Shown here piece by piece: positions 23,534 through 31,918 of a stretch of DNA of 64,000 nucleotides (the stretch's first letter is position 1; every line of letters begins with the position of its first letter). The notes below the pieces were generated by a model. It ran no database searches, was not told where the DNA came from, and saw only the letters and a list, made by a program, of their open reading frames with translations. Both the position numbers and the translations under genes were made by a program. Source of the DNA: Leucobacter sp. Psy1 (lineage in GTDB: Bacteria; Actinomycetota; Actinomycetes; Actinomycetales; Microbacteriaceae); NCBI RefSeq assembly GCF_020096995.1, contig NZ_CP083692.1, positions 1,426,001-1,490,000 of the forward strand, in the 5' to 3' direction.

Positions 23534-24568
23534 ATGACACGCACCGCCGAGCGTCGCATCGCTTTCGCTCGTTGGCGCAGCGCTGTTGCGAGCGGCGGGA
23601 ACCGCTATGACGATGAGCTGGTCACTGCGCTGACCGGGCTCGGCATCGAGGTCAGCGAGCGCTTCATGGAGGGACCGTGGCCGCTGCCCACCGATGAGGA
23701 TCGCGTGGCGCTCGACGAGGTTCTGCAGTCGGCGCCCGTCTGGCTGATCGACAACATCCTCGCCTCGGCCGCACCGGATGCCGTGGCAGCAGCCGTCGCC
23801 GTGGGTCATCGCGTCACCGTGCTGGTGCACTACTTCCCGTCAGACGACCCCGCTCACTGCGAGAGCGAGCGTGCTGACCTCGCGCGGACAGAGCGCGCGG
23901 CGATCCAAGCTGCCACCTCGGTCGTGGCGACGAGCACCTGGACCGCGGGCGAACTCGCGCGCAGATACGGGCGCGATGACGTGCGGGTCGCAGTACCCGG
24001 GGTCGCCCCGGCACCGCTCGCGCTCGGCACACCTGATCGCCCGCACTTCGTCTGGCTCGCGCGGGTGACGGAGACGAAGGACCCGCTCACGTGCGTCGAG
24101 GCGCTGATCCGGGTGCGCGACCACGCGTGGACCGCTCAGTTCGTGGGGCCGGACGACCTCGATCCAGCGCTCTCCGATGCCGTGCGGAGGCGCATCACCG
24201 ACTCAGGCCTGGAAGACCGTATCGAGGTCAGCGGCCCCCAGCACGGGGCCGAACTCGACTCGACCTGGAACCGCACCGACCTCCTCATCCACACCGCCCG
24301 AACCGAGCCCTATGGCATGGTCGTCACGGAAGCCGTCGCGCGCCGCATTCCCTCCATTGTGCCGGAGCACACCGGAGCCGCCGAGGCGCAACAGGGCGCG
24401 GGCGATCAGTTCCCCGTCGGAGACGCCGAGGCACTCGCCGTCGCGCTCGAGGAATGGTTGACGCACCCCGAAACTCGCGCGACCTGGAGTGCAGCCGCGA
24501 GATACCGCCGCGAACGCCTACCGACGTGGCGAGACACCGCCGAGGTCATCGCGGACGCACTCAGCTGA
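23534..24568 (+). CDS. Glycosyltransferase, GT4-like
   Basis: 344 residues. The C-terminal half has a Rossmann GT-B donor domain: FVWLARVTETKDPLTCVEAL at the domain start, then ARTEPYGMVVTEAVARRIPSIV, the E-x7-E motif region that binds the nucleotide-sugar in GT4 retaining enzymes. The N-terminal half contains VLVHYFPSDDP. It has no membrane segment and would act on the cytoplasmic face. The acceptor is unknown and no other glycan genes are near. Start ATG 23534 with AGGATG-type sequence upstream. Confidence 0.82.
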   Translation: MTRTAERRIAFARWRSAVASGGNRYDDELVTALTGLGIEVSERFMEGPWPLPTDEDRVALDEVLQSAPVWLIDNILASAAPDAVAAAVAVGHRVTVLVHYFPSDDPAHCESERADLARTERAAIQAATSVVATSTWTAGELARRYGRDDVRVAVPGVAPAPLALGTPDRPHFVWLARVTETKDPLTCVEALIRVRDHAWTAQFVGPDDLDPALSDAVRRRITDSGLEDRIEVSGPQHGAELDSTWNRTDLLIHTARTEPYGMVVTEAVARRIPSIVPEHTGAAEAQQGAGDQFPVGDAEALAVALEEWLTHPETRATWSAAARYRRERLPTWRDTAEVIADALS

Positions 24569-24595
24569 CGGGCGTGCGGCGACGTGTCTCAGCGC

Positions 24596-25372
24596 TCACG
24601 CCACCTGATGCAGCACGAACGCCGAGACGAATCCAATCGACGCCCAGATGCCGGTCATGAAGTGCTGGGTGCTGAACGCCTCGGGAATCACCGTGTTGGC
24701 CACCATGGCGAAGAGCGCTCCGGCCGCGACGGTGGTGATGAGCGCGATGAGTTCGGGCGGCGCATCGGCGAAAAGCAGGAAGCCGGCTACCGCGGCGATG
24801 ACACTCGCGATGGCGATCGCGCCGAAGATCGCGAACGGTCGCATGACGCCGTATCCCTGTCGCCGCATCGCGGCGGTCGATCCGAGGCCCTCGGGGATGT
24901 TGCTGATGGCGACCGCGACCACGACCGGGATGCTGAGGGCTCCGCCCTGCAGAACCGCCAGTCCCATCACGATCGATTCGGGGATCCCATCGATCAGCGC
25001 GCCCACTGCGATAGCCGCTCCACTGCCGCCCGCTGACTTCTGGTCGCCCGAAGTTCGCGAGCGTACGCGCCTGGCCGCAATGTTCGGATCGCCGGGCCCT
25101 GCGCGGTGCGGGCGGCTCACGAACCAGTCGGCGACCACGTAGAGGATCGCGCCGGCGATGAACCCGGTTCCGGTCGCGAGGGTGCCTCCGGTGTCAGCGG
25201 CCTCGCCGACGAGCTCGAACGCGAGCGTCGCGACAAGCACACCGGCTCCGACGGCCATGACGGCGGAGATGACGCGCTGCGGAATGTCCGCGAACCAGGC
25301 GATCGCGGTACCGACGAGGAGGGCGCCGCCGCCCAGCAGTCCGCTGATTGCCGCGAGCCACACGCCGTTCAT
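24596..25372 (-). CDS. ZIP-family divalent metal transporter
   Basis: 258 residues, about eight hydrophobic helices. The metal-binding helix pair is visible: GALIDGIPESIVMGL and ISNIPEGLGSTAAM (helices 4 and 5), with the NxPEG motif of ZIP proteins. A basic loop near residues 87-110 lacks the His-rich stretch of many ZIPs. Probable uptake of zinc or another divalent metal across the cytoplasmic membrane. A small membrane protein gene lies 12 bases upstream in the same direction and may be co-transcribed. Confidence 0.85.
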   Translation of the reverse strand: MNGVWLAAISGLLGGGALLVGTAIAWFADIPQRVISAVMAVGAGVLVATLAFELVGEAADTGGTLATGTGFIAGAILYVVADWFVSRPHRAGPGDPNIAARRVRSRTSGDQKSAGGSGAAIAVGALIDGIPESIVMGLAVLQGGALSIPVVVAVAISNIPEGLGSTAAMRRQGYGVMRPFAIFGAIAIASVIAAVAGFLLFADAPPELIALITTVAAGALFAMVANTVIPEAFSTQHFMTGIWASIGFVSAFVLHQVA

Positions 25373-25384
25373 GGGCGCATCACG

Positions 25385-25771
25385 CTATCGCGCCGTCGGC
25401 AGTGCGCGCAGGGCGATCGCCTGGCTCACCGCGAACAGCGCGATGTCGATCGCCACAGCAGCCACCGCAATTACCACGAGCACGGTCGCCGCGGTGGTCG
25501 ACACGAGAGCGACGGCGAGGGCGGCGAGCAGGTTGGCGCTCATGACGAGCCAGAGTGCTCGGCGCAGGGGGAGCCGGGAGAGCATCCAGAGGACCCCGCC
25601 TGCCCACACCACCACGGAGATGCCGACGGCCGCGACGAGCCAGGGCGCGAGGGCGATGCTCGACGCGATGCGCTCCGCGAAGACTGCGACGCCGAGCCCG
25701 AGCAGCACGCAGTAGGCGGCGTCGAGTCGCAGGCTCCAGCGTCCGAAGGTCTCACCGTTGATCCGTCGCAC
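25385..25771 (-). CDS. Small four-helix membrane protein, unknown function
   Basis: 128 residues with four hydrophobic segments (roughly 17-33, 40-63, 73-92, 95-118) joined by short Arg-containing loops. No recognised motif. Located 12 bases before the ZIP gene, so possibly expressed with it. The nearest comparison is the generic DoxX/SPW-like small membrane family, but I cannot assign it. Confidence 0.6.
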   Translation of the reverse strand: MRRINGETFGRWSLRLDAAYCVLLGLGVAVFAERIASSIALAPWLVAAVGISVVVWAGGVLWMLSRLPLRRALWLVMSANLLAALAVALVSTTAATVLVVIAVAAVAIDIALFAVSQAIALRALPTAR

Positions 25772-25883
25772 CAGCGCCTCCTCGTGAGTCGGTTTTCGCC
25801 GTCTGTTCGTCTCCTTCGAGTCTAGATCCGCGCCTCACTCCGAGACCACCTTCGTCCCGGTCGGCGGCAGGGCAGGGCGCTGC

Positions 25884-25889
25884 TAGCCT
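25884..25889 (+). promoter_or_regulatory. -10 box of a probable leaderless transcript
   Basis: TAGCCT is followed by six bases and the ATG at 25896, with no ribosome site. Same geometry as at 2918, 18770, 19394 and 23068. Confidence 0.5.
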
Positions 25890-25895
25890 CCCGGT

Positions 25896-26363
25896 ATGGA
25901 GCAGTGGGTGAGTTGGGTGATCGGCGTCGCCGCCGTGGCGCTGGCAGTGCTCGGCGCGCTCAAGATGGATCGTCGGGTGGCACTCGTGCTCGTCCGTGCG
26001 AGTAAGCGATCCGCGGTTCGCGCCGTGGGCGTGCTCGTCGCGTACTCCGTTGCGCTGGTGCTTGCGGGCAGCATCGCCACCCTGGTCACCGTTCAGGTGC
26101 GCGAGAACTTGGGCATGCTGCCTGGCGCGTTGCTGACCGGCGTTTTCGTCGCGATCATCGGCCCGTTCACGGTGACGCTCATGCCTCAGACGGTCACCGG
26201 GAGTTCCCAGTCGGCGACCGCGAGCCGCGAGCTTCGCAGGCAGACGAAAGCGACAGCAGCGGTGTCGCGGGTGCTCGGCATCGGAGGCGCACTGCTCTGG
26301 TTCCTGACGGTGACGCCGTTTCTGGTGCTCGCGATGCTCGGCCTCGGCATTCTGCGGGAGTGA
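25896..26363 (+). CDS. Membrane protein, unknown function
   Basis: 155 residues with an N-terminal helix (7-22), one or two central helices (44-66 and 76-100) and a C-terminal helix (126-150). A polar Ser/Thr/Gln-rich loop (TVTGSSQSATASRELRRQTK) connects the last two. No domain recognised. It converges on the ABC permease gene, ending nine bases before that gene's stop. Confidence 0.6.
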   Translation: MEQWVSWVIGVAAVALAVLGALKMDRRVALVLVRASKRSAVRAVGVLVAYSVALVLAGSIATLVTVQVRENLGMLPGALLTGVFVAIIGPFTVTLMPQTVTGSSQSATASRELRRQTKATAAVSRVLGIGGALLWFLTVTPFLVLAMLGLGILRE

Positions 26364-26372
26364 CCGCGTGCC

Positions 26373-28022
26373 TCACCACCGCGTCTGTTCGGGCGCGACG
26401 ACGCGCAGTACGCGCTGTTCAATGAACTCGATGAGCGCGTAGGCGAGCAGCGACACCACCGTTACGACGACGACGGTCGACCACAGCGACGTGTAGCGGC
26501 TCGTCGCCGCGTCGACCGCCATGAGGTTGCCGAGTCCGGTGCCGGTGGCGAGCCACTCGGCCACCGTGGCGGCGAGGATCGCCGACGGGGCCGCAATTCG
26601 CGCCGCCGCGAAGAACGCGGGAGCCATCGCGGGCAACCGCCCGAGCAGCAGCACCCGCGTCGACGGGGTCGCATAGGTCGCGAACACATCGGACACCTGC
26701 CCGGGCAACTGCCGGAGCCCGTACAGGCACGACACCAGCGTCGGGAAGAACGTCATGATCGCCACCACGACGGCCGTGCCGAAGGGGCCGCGCCCCAGCG
26801 CGCCGACGAGCAGGGGAGCGATCGCGATGATCGGCACGCACCGCAGCGCCACCGCGACCGGAGTCAGCGCCTGCCGCACCCGGTTCGACAGCGAGAACGC
26901 CGTCGCCAGTCCGAGCCCGAGCAGCAGGCCCGCGAAGTACCCCGGAATCGCCACCGCGATCGTCTGCCCGACCGCCTCGAAGATCTCGGCGCGGTGCGCA
27001 CCCGCGTCGGCGGACGCGACGAGCCAGTCCCAGACGTCCCACGGACGCTTCGCGAAGTAGGCGTTCAAGTCCAGTGCTTCAAAGATCAGGATCCACGCGC
27101 CCAAGACAATCACCGTCGTCAGCGCGACGCCGCCGACCCCCCGCGCCCACCGCTGCCAGCCGGTCATCCGGCGGGCGGATCCGGGCGGAGTGAGGATCAC
27201 GTCGGGCCGGTCGGGGGAGACGCGACGCGCGATCCAGGCGATGATTCCGTACCCAATGAGCGAAACCACTGTGCTCAAAAGCATCAAAGCCCAGAGGCCG
27301 TTCGTGTCGAGGCTGCGCAGGGCGAGGATCGACAGCACGCCGAGACCGCGCTCCGCACCAGTGAACTCGCCGACGAGCGCGCCGAGGAACGCCGCGGGCA
27401 CCGACACCTGCAACCCGGCCATGAGGTAGGGGAGCGCCGCCCGCGCACGGACCGTGACGAGCGTCGTCCAGCGCCCGCGCCCGTAGGTGGCGGTGAGGTC
27501 GAGCCAGGTGCTCGGCAATGCGCGGAGCCCCACGAGCAGCGGCACGAGCGTCAGGTAGAAGACCGCGATGGCCGCGAGTGTGATCTGCGGGCCGTCGGTG
27601 AAGCCAAAGGTGAGGCGCAGCAGCGGGCCGAGCGCGACGAGGGGGAGGCAGTAGACGACGAGCGCGATCCGGAGCACTTGCCGCTCGAGCCCCGGCAATA
27701 GCACCACGACGACCGCGAGCAGCGCCGCGGCCAGGTTGCCAAAGAGGTAGCCGAGCGCGGCCTCGTTCGTCGTGAACAGGAGCCCGCGGCCGTAGACATC
27801 GAAGTTCTCGACGATCTTGATCGCGATGCCCGAGGGTGTCCCGATGAGGTGGCGCCCCGCGAGGATCGTGCGCCCCACCAGCTCCCAGAGCGCGATGATC
27901 GCGACCCATCCGATGACACCGCGCAGGATCAGGACCCAGCGTGTTGAGGCCCTGTGCTTTTGCGCCTTGGTCACGAGTGCGGGCTCGGGCACGCGAGCCG
28001 GAGCGTCGCTCTGGATCGCCAC
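26373..28022 (-). CDS. Double-length ABC transporter permease (two fused domains)
   Basis: 549 residues from a GTG at 28022, two bases after the ATPase stop. Two complete BPD_transp_1-type domains are joined: the first (about 35-270) with coupling loop DLTATYGRGRWTTLVTVRARAALP, the second (about 305-545) with DVFATYATPSTRVLLLGRLP. Both are of the nitrate/sulfonate/taurine importer type, in which the permease is normally a homodimer of a 250-residue protein. The fusion makes an obligate heterodimer. It belongs with the adjacent ATPase and with the NMT1-like binding protein at 30791-31828. Confidence 0.85.
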   Translation of the reverse strand: MAIQSDAPARVPEPALVTKAQKHRASTRWVLILRGVIGWVAIIALWELVGRTILAGRHLIGTPSGIAIKIVENFDVYGRGLLFTTNEAALGYLFGNLAAALLAVVVVLLPGLERQVLRIALVVYCLPLVALGPLLRLTFGFTDGPQITLAAIAVFYLTLVPLLVGLRALPSTWLDLTATYGRGRWTTLVTVRARAALPYLMAGLQVSVPAAFLGALVGEFTGAERGLGVLSILALRSLDTNGLWALMLLSTVVSLIGYGIIAWIARRVSPDRPDVILTPPGSARRMTGWQRWARGVGGVALTTVIVLGAWILIFEALDLNAYFAKRPWDVWDWLVASADAGAHRAEIFEAVGQTIAVAIPGYFAGLLLGLGLATAFSLSNRVRQALTPVAVALRCVPIIAIAPLLVGALGRGPFGTAVVVAIMTFFPTLVSCLYGLRQLPGQVSDVFATYATPSTRVLLLGRLPAMAPAFFAAARIAAPSAILAATVAEWLATGTGLGNLMAVDAATSRYTSLWSTVVVVTVVSLLAYALIEFIEQRVLRVVAPEQTRW

Positions 28023-28024
28023 GG

Positions 28025-28843
28025 TCAGGCCCCGTCGGCGGGCACGGGGGCGTCGACGCCGAGCAATGCTCCGATCTCTTTGACGAGTTCGGTGAAGCGG
28101 GGGCTGTGCAGGTGCTCCATGGTGCGGGGCCGATCGAGATCCACCGGCAGGTCGGCGACGATCTTGCCGGGTCGCGGCGACATGACGAGCACGCGGTCGG
28201 CGAGGAGCACGGCCTCCGAGATGGAGTGCGTGACGAGGAGGGTCGTCGTCTGCGAACCCGACCACAGCGGCGGCAGCTCGATGTTGAGGCGGCGGCGGGT
28301 GAGCTCGTCGACGGCACCGAATGGCTCGTCGAGCAGCAGGAGGCGGGGTTCGGTGATGAGGCAGCGGGCGATGGCGGCGCGCTGGCGCATACCGCCGGAG
28401 AGCTGCGCGGGGCGCGCCTTCTCGAAGCCCTTGAGCCCTACAGTTTCCAGAAGCTCAGCGATACGCGCCTGGTCGACCGGCTGGCGAGCGAGCTTCTGTG
28501 CGAGGGCGACGTTGCCTGCGGTGGTGCGCCAGGGGAGGAGCGAGGCGTCCTGGAACGCGATGGCGAGTTCGCCGCGCTTGCGCAGCTGCTCGGGGGAGTC
28601 GCCACCGACGGTGACTATGCCGCCCAAGTCGGGGGACTCGAGGCCGGCGATGATCCGCAGCAGGGTTGACTTCCCGCACCCGGAGGGCCCGACGAGCGCG
28701 GTGACCGACCCCGCTTCGAGGGTGAGGTCCTGCGGTTCGAGCACGGTCAGTGGCCCGCTCGCGGCGGGGAAGGTCTTGCCGACCGCGCTGCAGACGACCT
28801 CGGGCGCGGTGTTCACGGCGTGATCAGGCTTCCGATCGAGCAC
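28025..28843 (-). CDS. ABC transporter ATP-binding protein, nitrate/sulfonate/pyrimidine type
   Basis: 272 residues from GTG 28843, with GGGAGG seven bases upstream. Walker A GPSGCGKS (52-59), Q-loop AFQDASLLPWRT, signature LSGGMRQRA, Walker B LLLLDEPFGAVD and switch His (LVTHSISEA). Drives the double permease that overlaps its 3' end region. The substrate class is shared by taurine, nitrate and HMP importers and cannot be refined here. Confidence 0.88.
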   Translation of the reverse strand: MLDRKPDHAVNTAPEVVCSAVGKTFPAASGPLTVLEPQDLTLEAGSVTALVGPSGCGKSTLLRIIAGLESPDLGGIVTVGGDSPEQLRKRGELAIAFQDASLLPWRTTAGNVALAQKLARQPVDQARIAELLETVGLKGFEKARPAQLSGGMRQRAAIARCLITEPRLLLLDEPFGAVDELTRRRLNIELPPLWSGSQTTTLLVTHSISEAVLLADRVLVMSPRPGKIVADLPVDLDRPRTMEHLHSPRFTELVKEIGALLGVDAPVPADGA

Positions 28844-28865
28844 ACGACTACCTCCCGGGTTCTCA

Positions 28866-28890
28866 GACTTTAGTCCAGCCTAGCGAGCGG
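28866..28890. repeat. 25-base repeat copy A, containing the ATPase-operon -10 box
   Basis: 23 of 25 bases match copy B at 31919-31943, in the same orientation. Each copy lies upstream of a minus-strand transport gene. On the minus strand the repeat contains TAGGCT (28882-28877), a good -10, followed by GGAC-TAAA-GTC, a small dyad. The repeat is therefore best read as a shared promoter/operator; a duplicated insertion end is the alternative. Confidence 0.6.
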
Positions 28891-28948
28891 GGGTCTTCGA
28901 AATGGGGCATTGACAGGCGGGGCGAGGAAGCGCAAAGGGGGAATGCGC

Positions 28949-28977
28949 TTGGCCGGCGCCGCCGAAGCGAGTAGACT
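28949..28977 (+). promoter_or_regulatory. Promoter of the XRE/ImmA/PIN operon
   Basis: -35 TTGGCC (28949-28954), 17-base spacer, -10 TAGACT (28972-28977). The predicted start of transcription falls in the left arm of the operator at 28976-29005. Confidence 0.5.
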
Positions 28978-29005
28978 TGAATCAAGTTCGACAACTTGAT
29001 TCAAG
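28976..29005. promoter_or_regulatory. Operator with 13-base inverted repeat, XRE autoregulation
   Basis: CTTGAATCAAGTT (28976-28988), four-base centre CGAC, then the exact complement AACTTGATTCAAG (28993-29005). Each arm also contains a near-palindrome CTTGA(A/T)TCAAG, so the site offers two adjacent dimer-binding sites 17 bases apart. It covers the end of the -10 and the transcription start, a standard position for an antitoxin-type repressor. Confidence 0.8.
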
Positions 29006-29015
29006 AGGTGAAGTG

Positions 29016-29345
29016 ATGAACGCCATGGTCGCGGCAATCGAAAACGCTCGAGCCGCCGCCGGACTCTCTCAGCGTGCGCTCGCGGATAGGACCGGGATGT
29101 CGCAAGCGACGCTCAACCGGATCCTCGCCGGAGAACGTGTCGCGAAGATGACCGAAATCATACTGATCGCCGACGCGACTGGATGCACAGTGGCCCAGCT
29201 CACCGGGAGTGCAGTTGCGGACCGCGTGCAGTGCGCGGCTCGCGCGACCGACGGTGCGTCCATGAGTTCCATGCGCCAGCGCTTGCTGCACTTCATGGAA
29301 CTCGACGCCTACCTCGACGACCACGCGATTCCGTCCGCCCGATGA
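29016..29345 (+). CDS. XRE-family helix-turn-helix protein, antitoxin-like
   Basis: 109 residues from ATG 29016, with AAGAGGTGAAG upstream. HTH of the XRE/Cro type: ARAAAGLSQRALADRTGMSQATLNRILAGERVAKMTE (residues 13-50, split), then a 50-residue C-terminal segment probably for dimerisation or partner contact. It ends in a four-base overlap with the protease gene. Likely represses the operon through the palindrome just upstream and neutralises or is cleaved by the partner protease, as in XRE/ImmA-IrrE pairs. Confidence 0.85.
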   Translation: MNAMVAAIENARAAAGLSQRALADRTGMSQATLNRILAGERVAKMTEIILIADATGCTVAQLTGSAVADRVQCAARATDGASMSSMRQRLLHFMELDAYLDDHAIPSAR

Positions 29346-30160
29346 CGGTGGGCGCTGAGAAGCAGGCGAGCGATGCCGCGTGGGAGTTCCGCACCCGGCA
29401 CCACCTCGGGGTGCAGCCTTTGGGGGACCTCGTCGAGCTGATCGAGCGGACGACTTGCGCAGACGTCGCGGTGCTGGACCCCGATGACGGTGAGCACGGG
29501 CTTACGATGCGCGACCCGGTCGGGGGCGCGGTCTTCATCGGCATTGCGAGGAGTCGGAACCCGATGCGTCAACGCAGTACGCTCGGGCATGAACTCGGCC
29601 ACCTCATCTTCGAAGACTGGGCGAACGAAACCGAGTACGGCGCGCGCTCGCCCGAGGAGATCCGCGCGGACGCATTCGCTCGTCACCTCTTGATACCTGT
29701 CGTCGGTGTTCGCGAGTTTCTGGGGGAGGGGAGGCCCGCCACCGAGACGGACCTCTCCGCGCTCGTGCAGCGCTTCCGCGTCTCGCCACAGATCGCGGCG
29801 ATCGCTCTGTATGACGGAGGGTACATCGACGAAGATACCAAGGCGACGTGGATGCGCTGCTCTACACCTCAGCTGGCCACTCGACACGGGTGGACCGATC
29901 ACTATGCGTCCCTGCAAGACGATTCTGACCGGTTGCGGGCACCGCAGTCTCTCGTGGCGCGTGCCGTCACGGGCTACGCCGAGGGAGTGGTCACCGCGCA
30001 GACGCTCGCCACACTCCGTGGTGTTCCGCTTGAGACCATGCTTGCTGAATTGGACGCGGCAGGCGTCAGGCCAAGTCAGCTTGAGCCTGCCGATACCGAG
30101 GAGCTGCCCGACCTTGACGTGGACCTCAGCGATCTGGAGGACGAAGGCGCGTCCTCATGA
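29342..30160 (+). CDS. ImmA/IrrE-family metallo-endopeptidase
   Basis: 272 residues from ATG 29342 (ATGA overlap). HELGH at 83-87 supplies the two zinc His and catalytic Glu; EEIRADAFARHLLIP (about 100-114) has the third ligand region. A C-terminal extension (about 150-272) contains a helical segment and an acidic tail (DLDVDLSDLEDEG). Members cleave XRE repressors to trigger mobile-element or stress induction (ImmA, IrrE), or serve as toxins in XRE pairs. The co-translated XRE protein is the obvious target. Confidence 0.9.
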   Translation: MTVGAEKQASDAAWEFRTRHHLGVQPLGDLVELIERTTCADVAVLDPDDGEHGLTMRDPVGGAVFIGIARSRNPMRQRSTLGHELGHLIFEDWANETEYGARSPEEIRADAFARHLLIPVVGVREFLGEGRPATETDLSALVQRFRVSPQIAAIALYDGGYIDEDTKATWMRCSTPQLATRHGWTDHYASLQDDSDRLRAPQSLVARAVTGYAEGVVTAQTLATLRGVPLETMLAELDAAGVRPSQLEPADTEELPDLDVDLSDLEDEGASS

Positions 30161-30771
30161 GCCACCGTCCGATCATGGATGCGGGGCCGGGTATCAACTT
30201 CTTTTCGCTCAATAGGGAGCGGCTGCTGTTCTCGGCGGTCGGGCCGCTTTCTATCCCCGAGATCGTCGAACAGGAGATCTTGCGGAAGGCCCGCCGAGAG
30301 GAGCGTTTCGCCGCGGCCGAACGCGTGATCAAGAAAGTGCCCGAGCGGCTGCTCGAAGTACTTTCCGATGATGTCACAGAAGAGCTCACCGTCGCCGTCC
30401 AGCGCATTGCAGGGATGCCGTTGGGGGAGCGAGTCCGTTCGAGCAGGGATCTCGGTGAGACGATGGTGATCGCGCACGCGGTCGTCGCTGCGGAGCATGG
30501 TGAGTGCGTGCTCGTCTTGATCGATGACAGCGGAGGGCGACGGGTGGCTGCGCGAGAGCAGCGTCGCCTCAAGCGGCTTTCGGATCAGGGCAATGGCTCG
30601 GGACGCATCGACCTCATCAGTACCTTGAGTGTCCTCAAGAAGGCTGCTGGCGGCGCAGATCTCCCCGATCGTGGTTCCCTGCGCGATCTCTACGGTCGGC
30701 TCCGCAAGCTTGACGACGGGCTGGTGCCCCTCGATAGTACCGGGCTGATGGACCTTCCCTGCTGGTCCTGA
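30157..30771 (+). CDS. PIN-like domain nuclease
   Basis: 204 residues, translationally coupled to the protease (ATGA overlap). MDAGPGINFFSL carries the first PIN acid (Asp8), acidic residues at 36-40 (PEIVEQE), Glu101 in LGETMVIAHA and Asp123/Asp124 in VLVLIDD complete a PIN-type metal site. PIN nucleases are usually RNases and toxins. As third gene in an XRE/ImmA operon it is probably the effector, expressed when the repressor is cleaved. The family assignment rests on motif spacing, not on overall similarity. Confidence 0.75.
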   Translation: MSHRPIMDAGPGINFFSLNRERLLFSAVGPLSIPEIVEQEILRKARREERFAAAERVIKKVPERLLEVLSDDVTEELTVAVQRIAGMPLGERVRSSRDLGETMVIAHAVVAAEHGECVLVLIDDSGGRRVAAREQRRLKRLSDQGNGSGRIDLISTLSVLKKAAGGADLPDRGSLRDLYGRLRKLDDGLVPLDSTGLMDLPCWS

Positions 30772-30790
30772 GCCTGACTTCGAGGTCGAG

Positions 30791-31828
30791 CTATGCCGTG
30801 GGCCCGTCGGCGTAGATCTCGTCGAGGATCGAGTGGTCCCACATCTCTGGTGTCGCACCTTGGATGCCGAGGCGGTCGAAGAGTTCGAGGCTCTCCTGCA
30901 CCTGTTCATCCGTGTACCAGGCGAAACCGAACTGCTCGGTGGCATCCGAGAACATGATGTCGAGCTGAACCTCAGCCTGCTCCTTCTGCGTGTCGAGGTC
31001 GAGTCCGGCGTCGGGGTACTCCTCGACGACGAGCTCGGCGGCCGCAACCGGATCCTGCTGGTACCGCTGCCACCCCTGCGCGTCCCCGCGGATCAAACGA
31101 ACAATCTGATCGCGGACCGCTTCGTCGTCGAGGCTCTCGCGAAGCACGGTGTAGACCTGACTCATCGGGTTGTAGCCGAAGTCGGCGAGGAGCATCGAGT
31201 AGGCGTCAACGCCCTGGACCCGCAGGGCTACCGGCAGGTCGTTGTAAAAGCAGAAGAGTCCGTCGACCTGCCCAGCGGTGAGCACGGCGGGGTCGTACTG
31301 ACTGGGCACGTACTCGACGTCGTTCTTCGCGATGCCGTTGATGTCGAGGAACGCGTCGAGCGCGGGCACATTCGCCCCGGCGACGCCGATCTGCCTGCCA
31401 ATGAGATCCTCAGGGGACTCCAGGGGCGCGTCGCCGAGTGACAGAATCGTGTTCGCCGCCCGCTGGTACTGCGCACCGACGATGACGAGGTCGGCGCCCT
31501 CCGCGTTGGATCGAGCGACGCCGTCGCCACCCGAGATGTTCATGAGCGCTTTGCCGCTGACGGTGTTGGTGTCGCCAGCAACGTTCGGCCCGCCCGCTGC
31601 GAGCGCGACGGTGAGGTCGAGGGAGTCGAAGAACCCCTCGCTCTCGGCGAGGTAGGTGCCGCCGAACTGTACCGAGTGCGTCCAGGAGAGTTGGTAGGTG
31701 ACGTCAGCGGGACCGCCGGGGGTGCCGCCGCTGCGGCTGCACGCCGTCAGTGTGCTGAGCGCGGCGGCGCCGAGACCTACACCTAAGGTGCCAAGAAGGG
31801 TGCGGCGGGAAAGCGCAGGGGAAATCAT
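30791..31828 (-). CDS. ABC transporter substrate-binding lipoprotein, NMT1/THI5-like
   Basis: 345 residues. The signal has a twin-arginine motif (SRRTLLG, residues 7-13) and a lipobox (LTAC, Cys30), so it is a Tat-exported lipoprotein. The mature start, VTYQLSWTHSVQFGGTYLAESEGFF, and later YDPAVLTAGQVDGLFCFYND are typical of NMT1-like receptors for aromatic or pyrimidine-like ligands. No permease or ATPase adjoins; the matching ones are at 26373-28843, separated by the XRE/ImmA/PIN operon. Promoter copy B lies about 90 bases upstream. Confidence 0.85.
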   Translation of the reverse strand: MISPALSRRTLLGTLGVGLGAAALSTLTACSRSGGTPGGPADVTYQLSWTHSVQFGGTYLAESEGFFDSLDLTVALAAGGPNVAGDTNTVSGKALMNISGGDGVARSNAEGADLVIVGAQYQRAANTILSLGDAPLESPEDLIGRQIGVAGANVPALDAFLDINGIAKNDVEYVPSQYDPAVLTAGQVDGLFCFYNDLPVALRVQGVDAYSMLLADFGYNPMSQVYTVLRESLDDEAVRDQIVRLIRGDAQGWQRYQQDPVAAAELVVEEYPDAGLDLDTQKEQAEVQLDIMFSDATEQFGFAWYTDEQVQESLELFDRLGIQGATPEMWDHSILDEIYADGPTA

Positions 31829-31918
31829 GCGACTGCGCTATCTGCGTGCACGCTGGTGCGCATCCGGGACTGCGTTGGCGGGGTTCGCATCGTGCGCATG
31901 TCTGACTCCATCCGTTGG

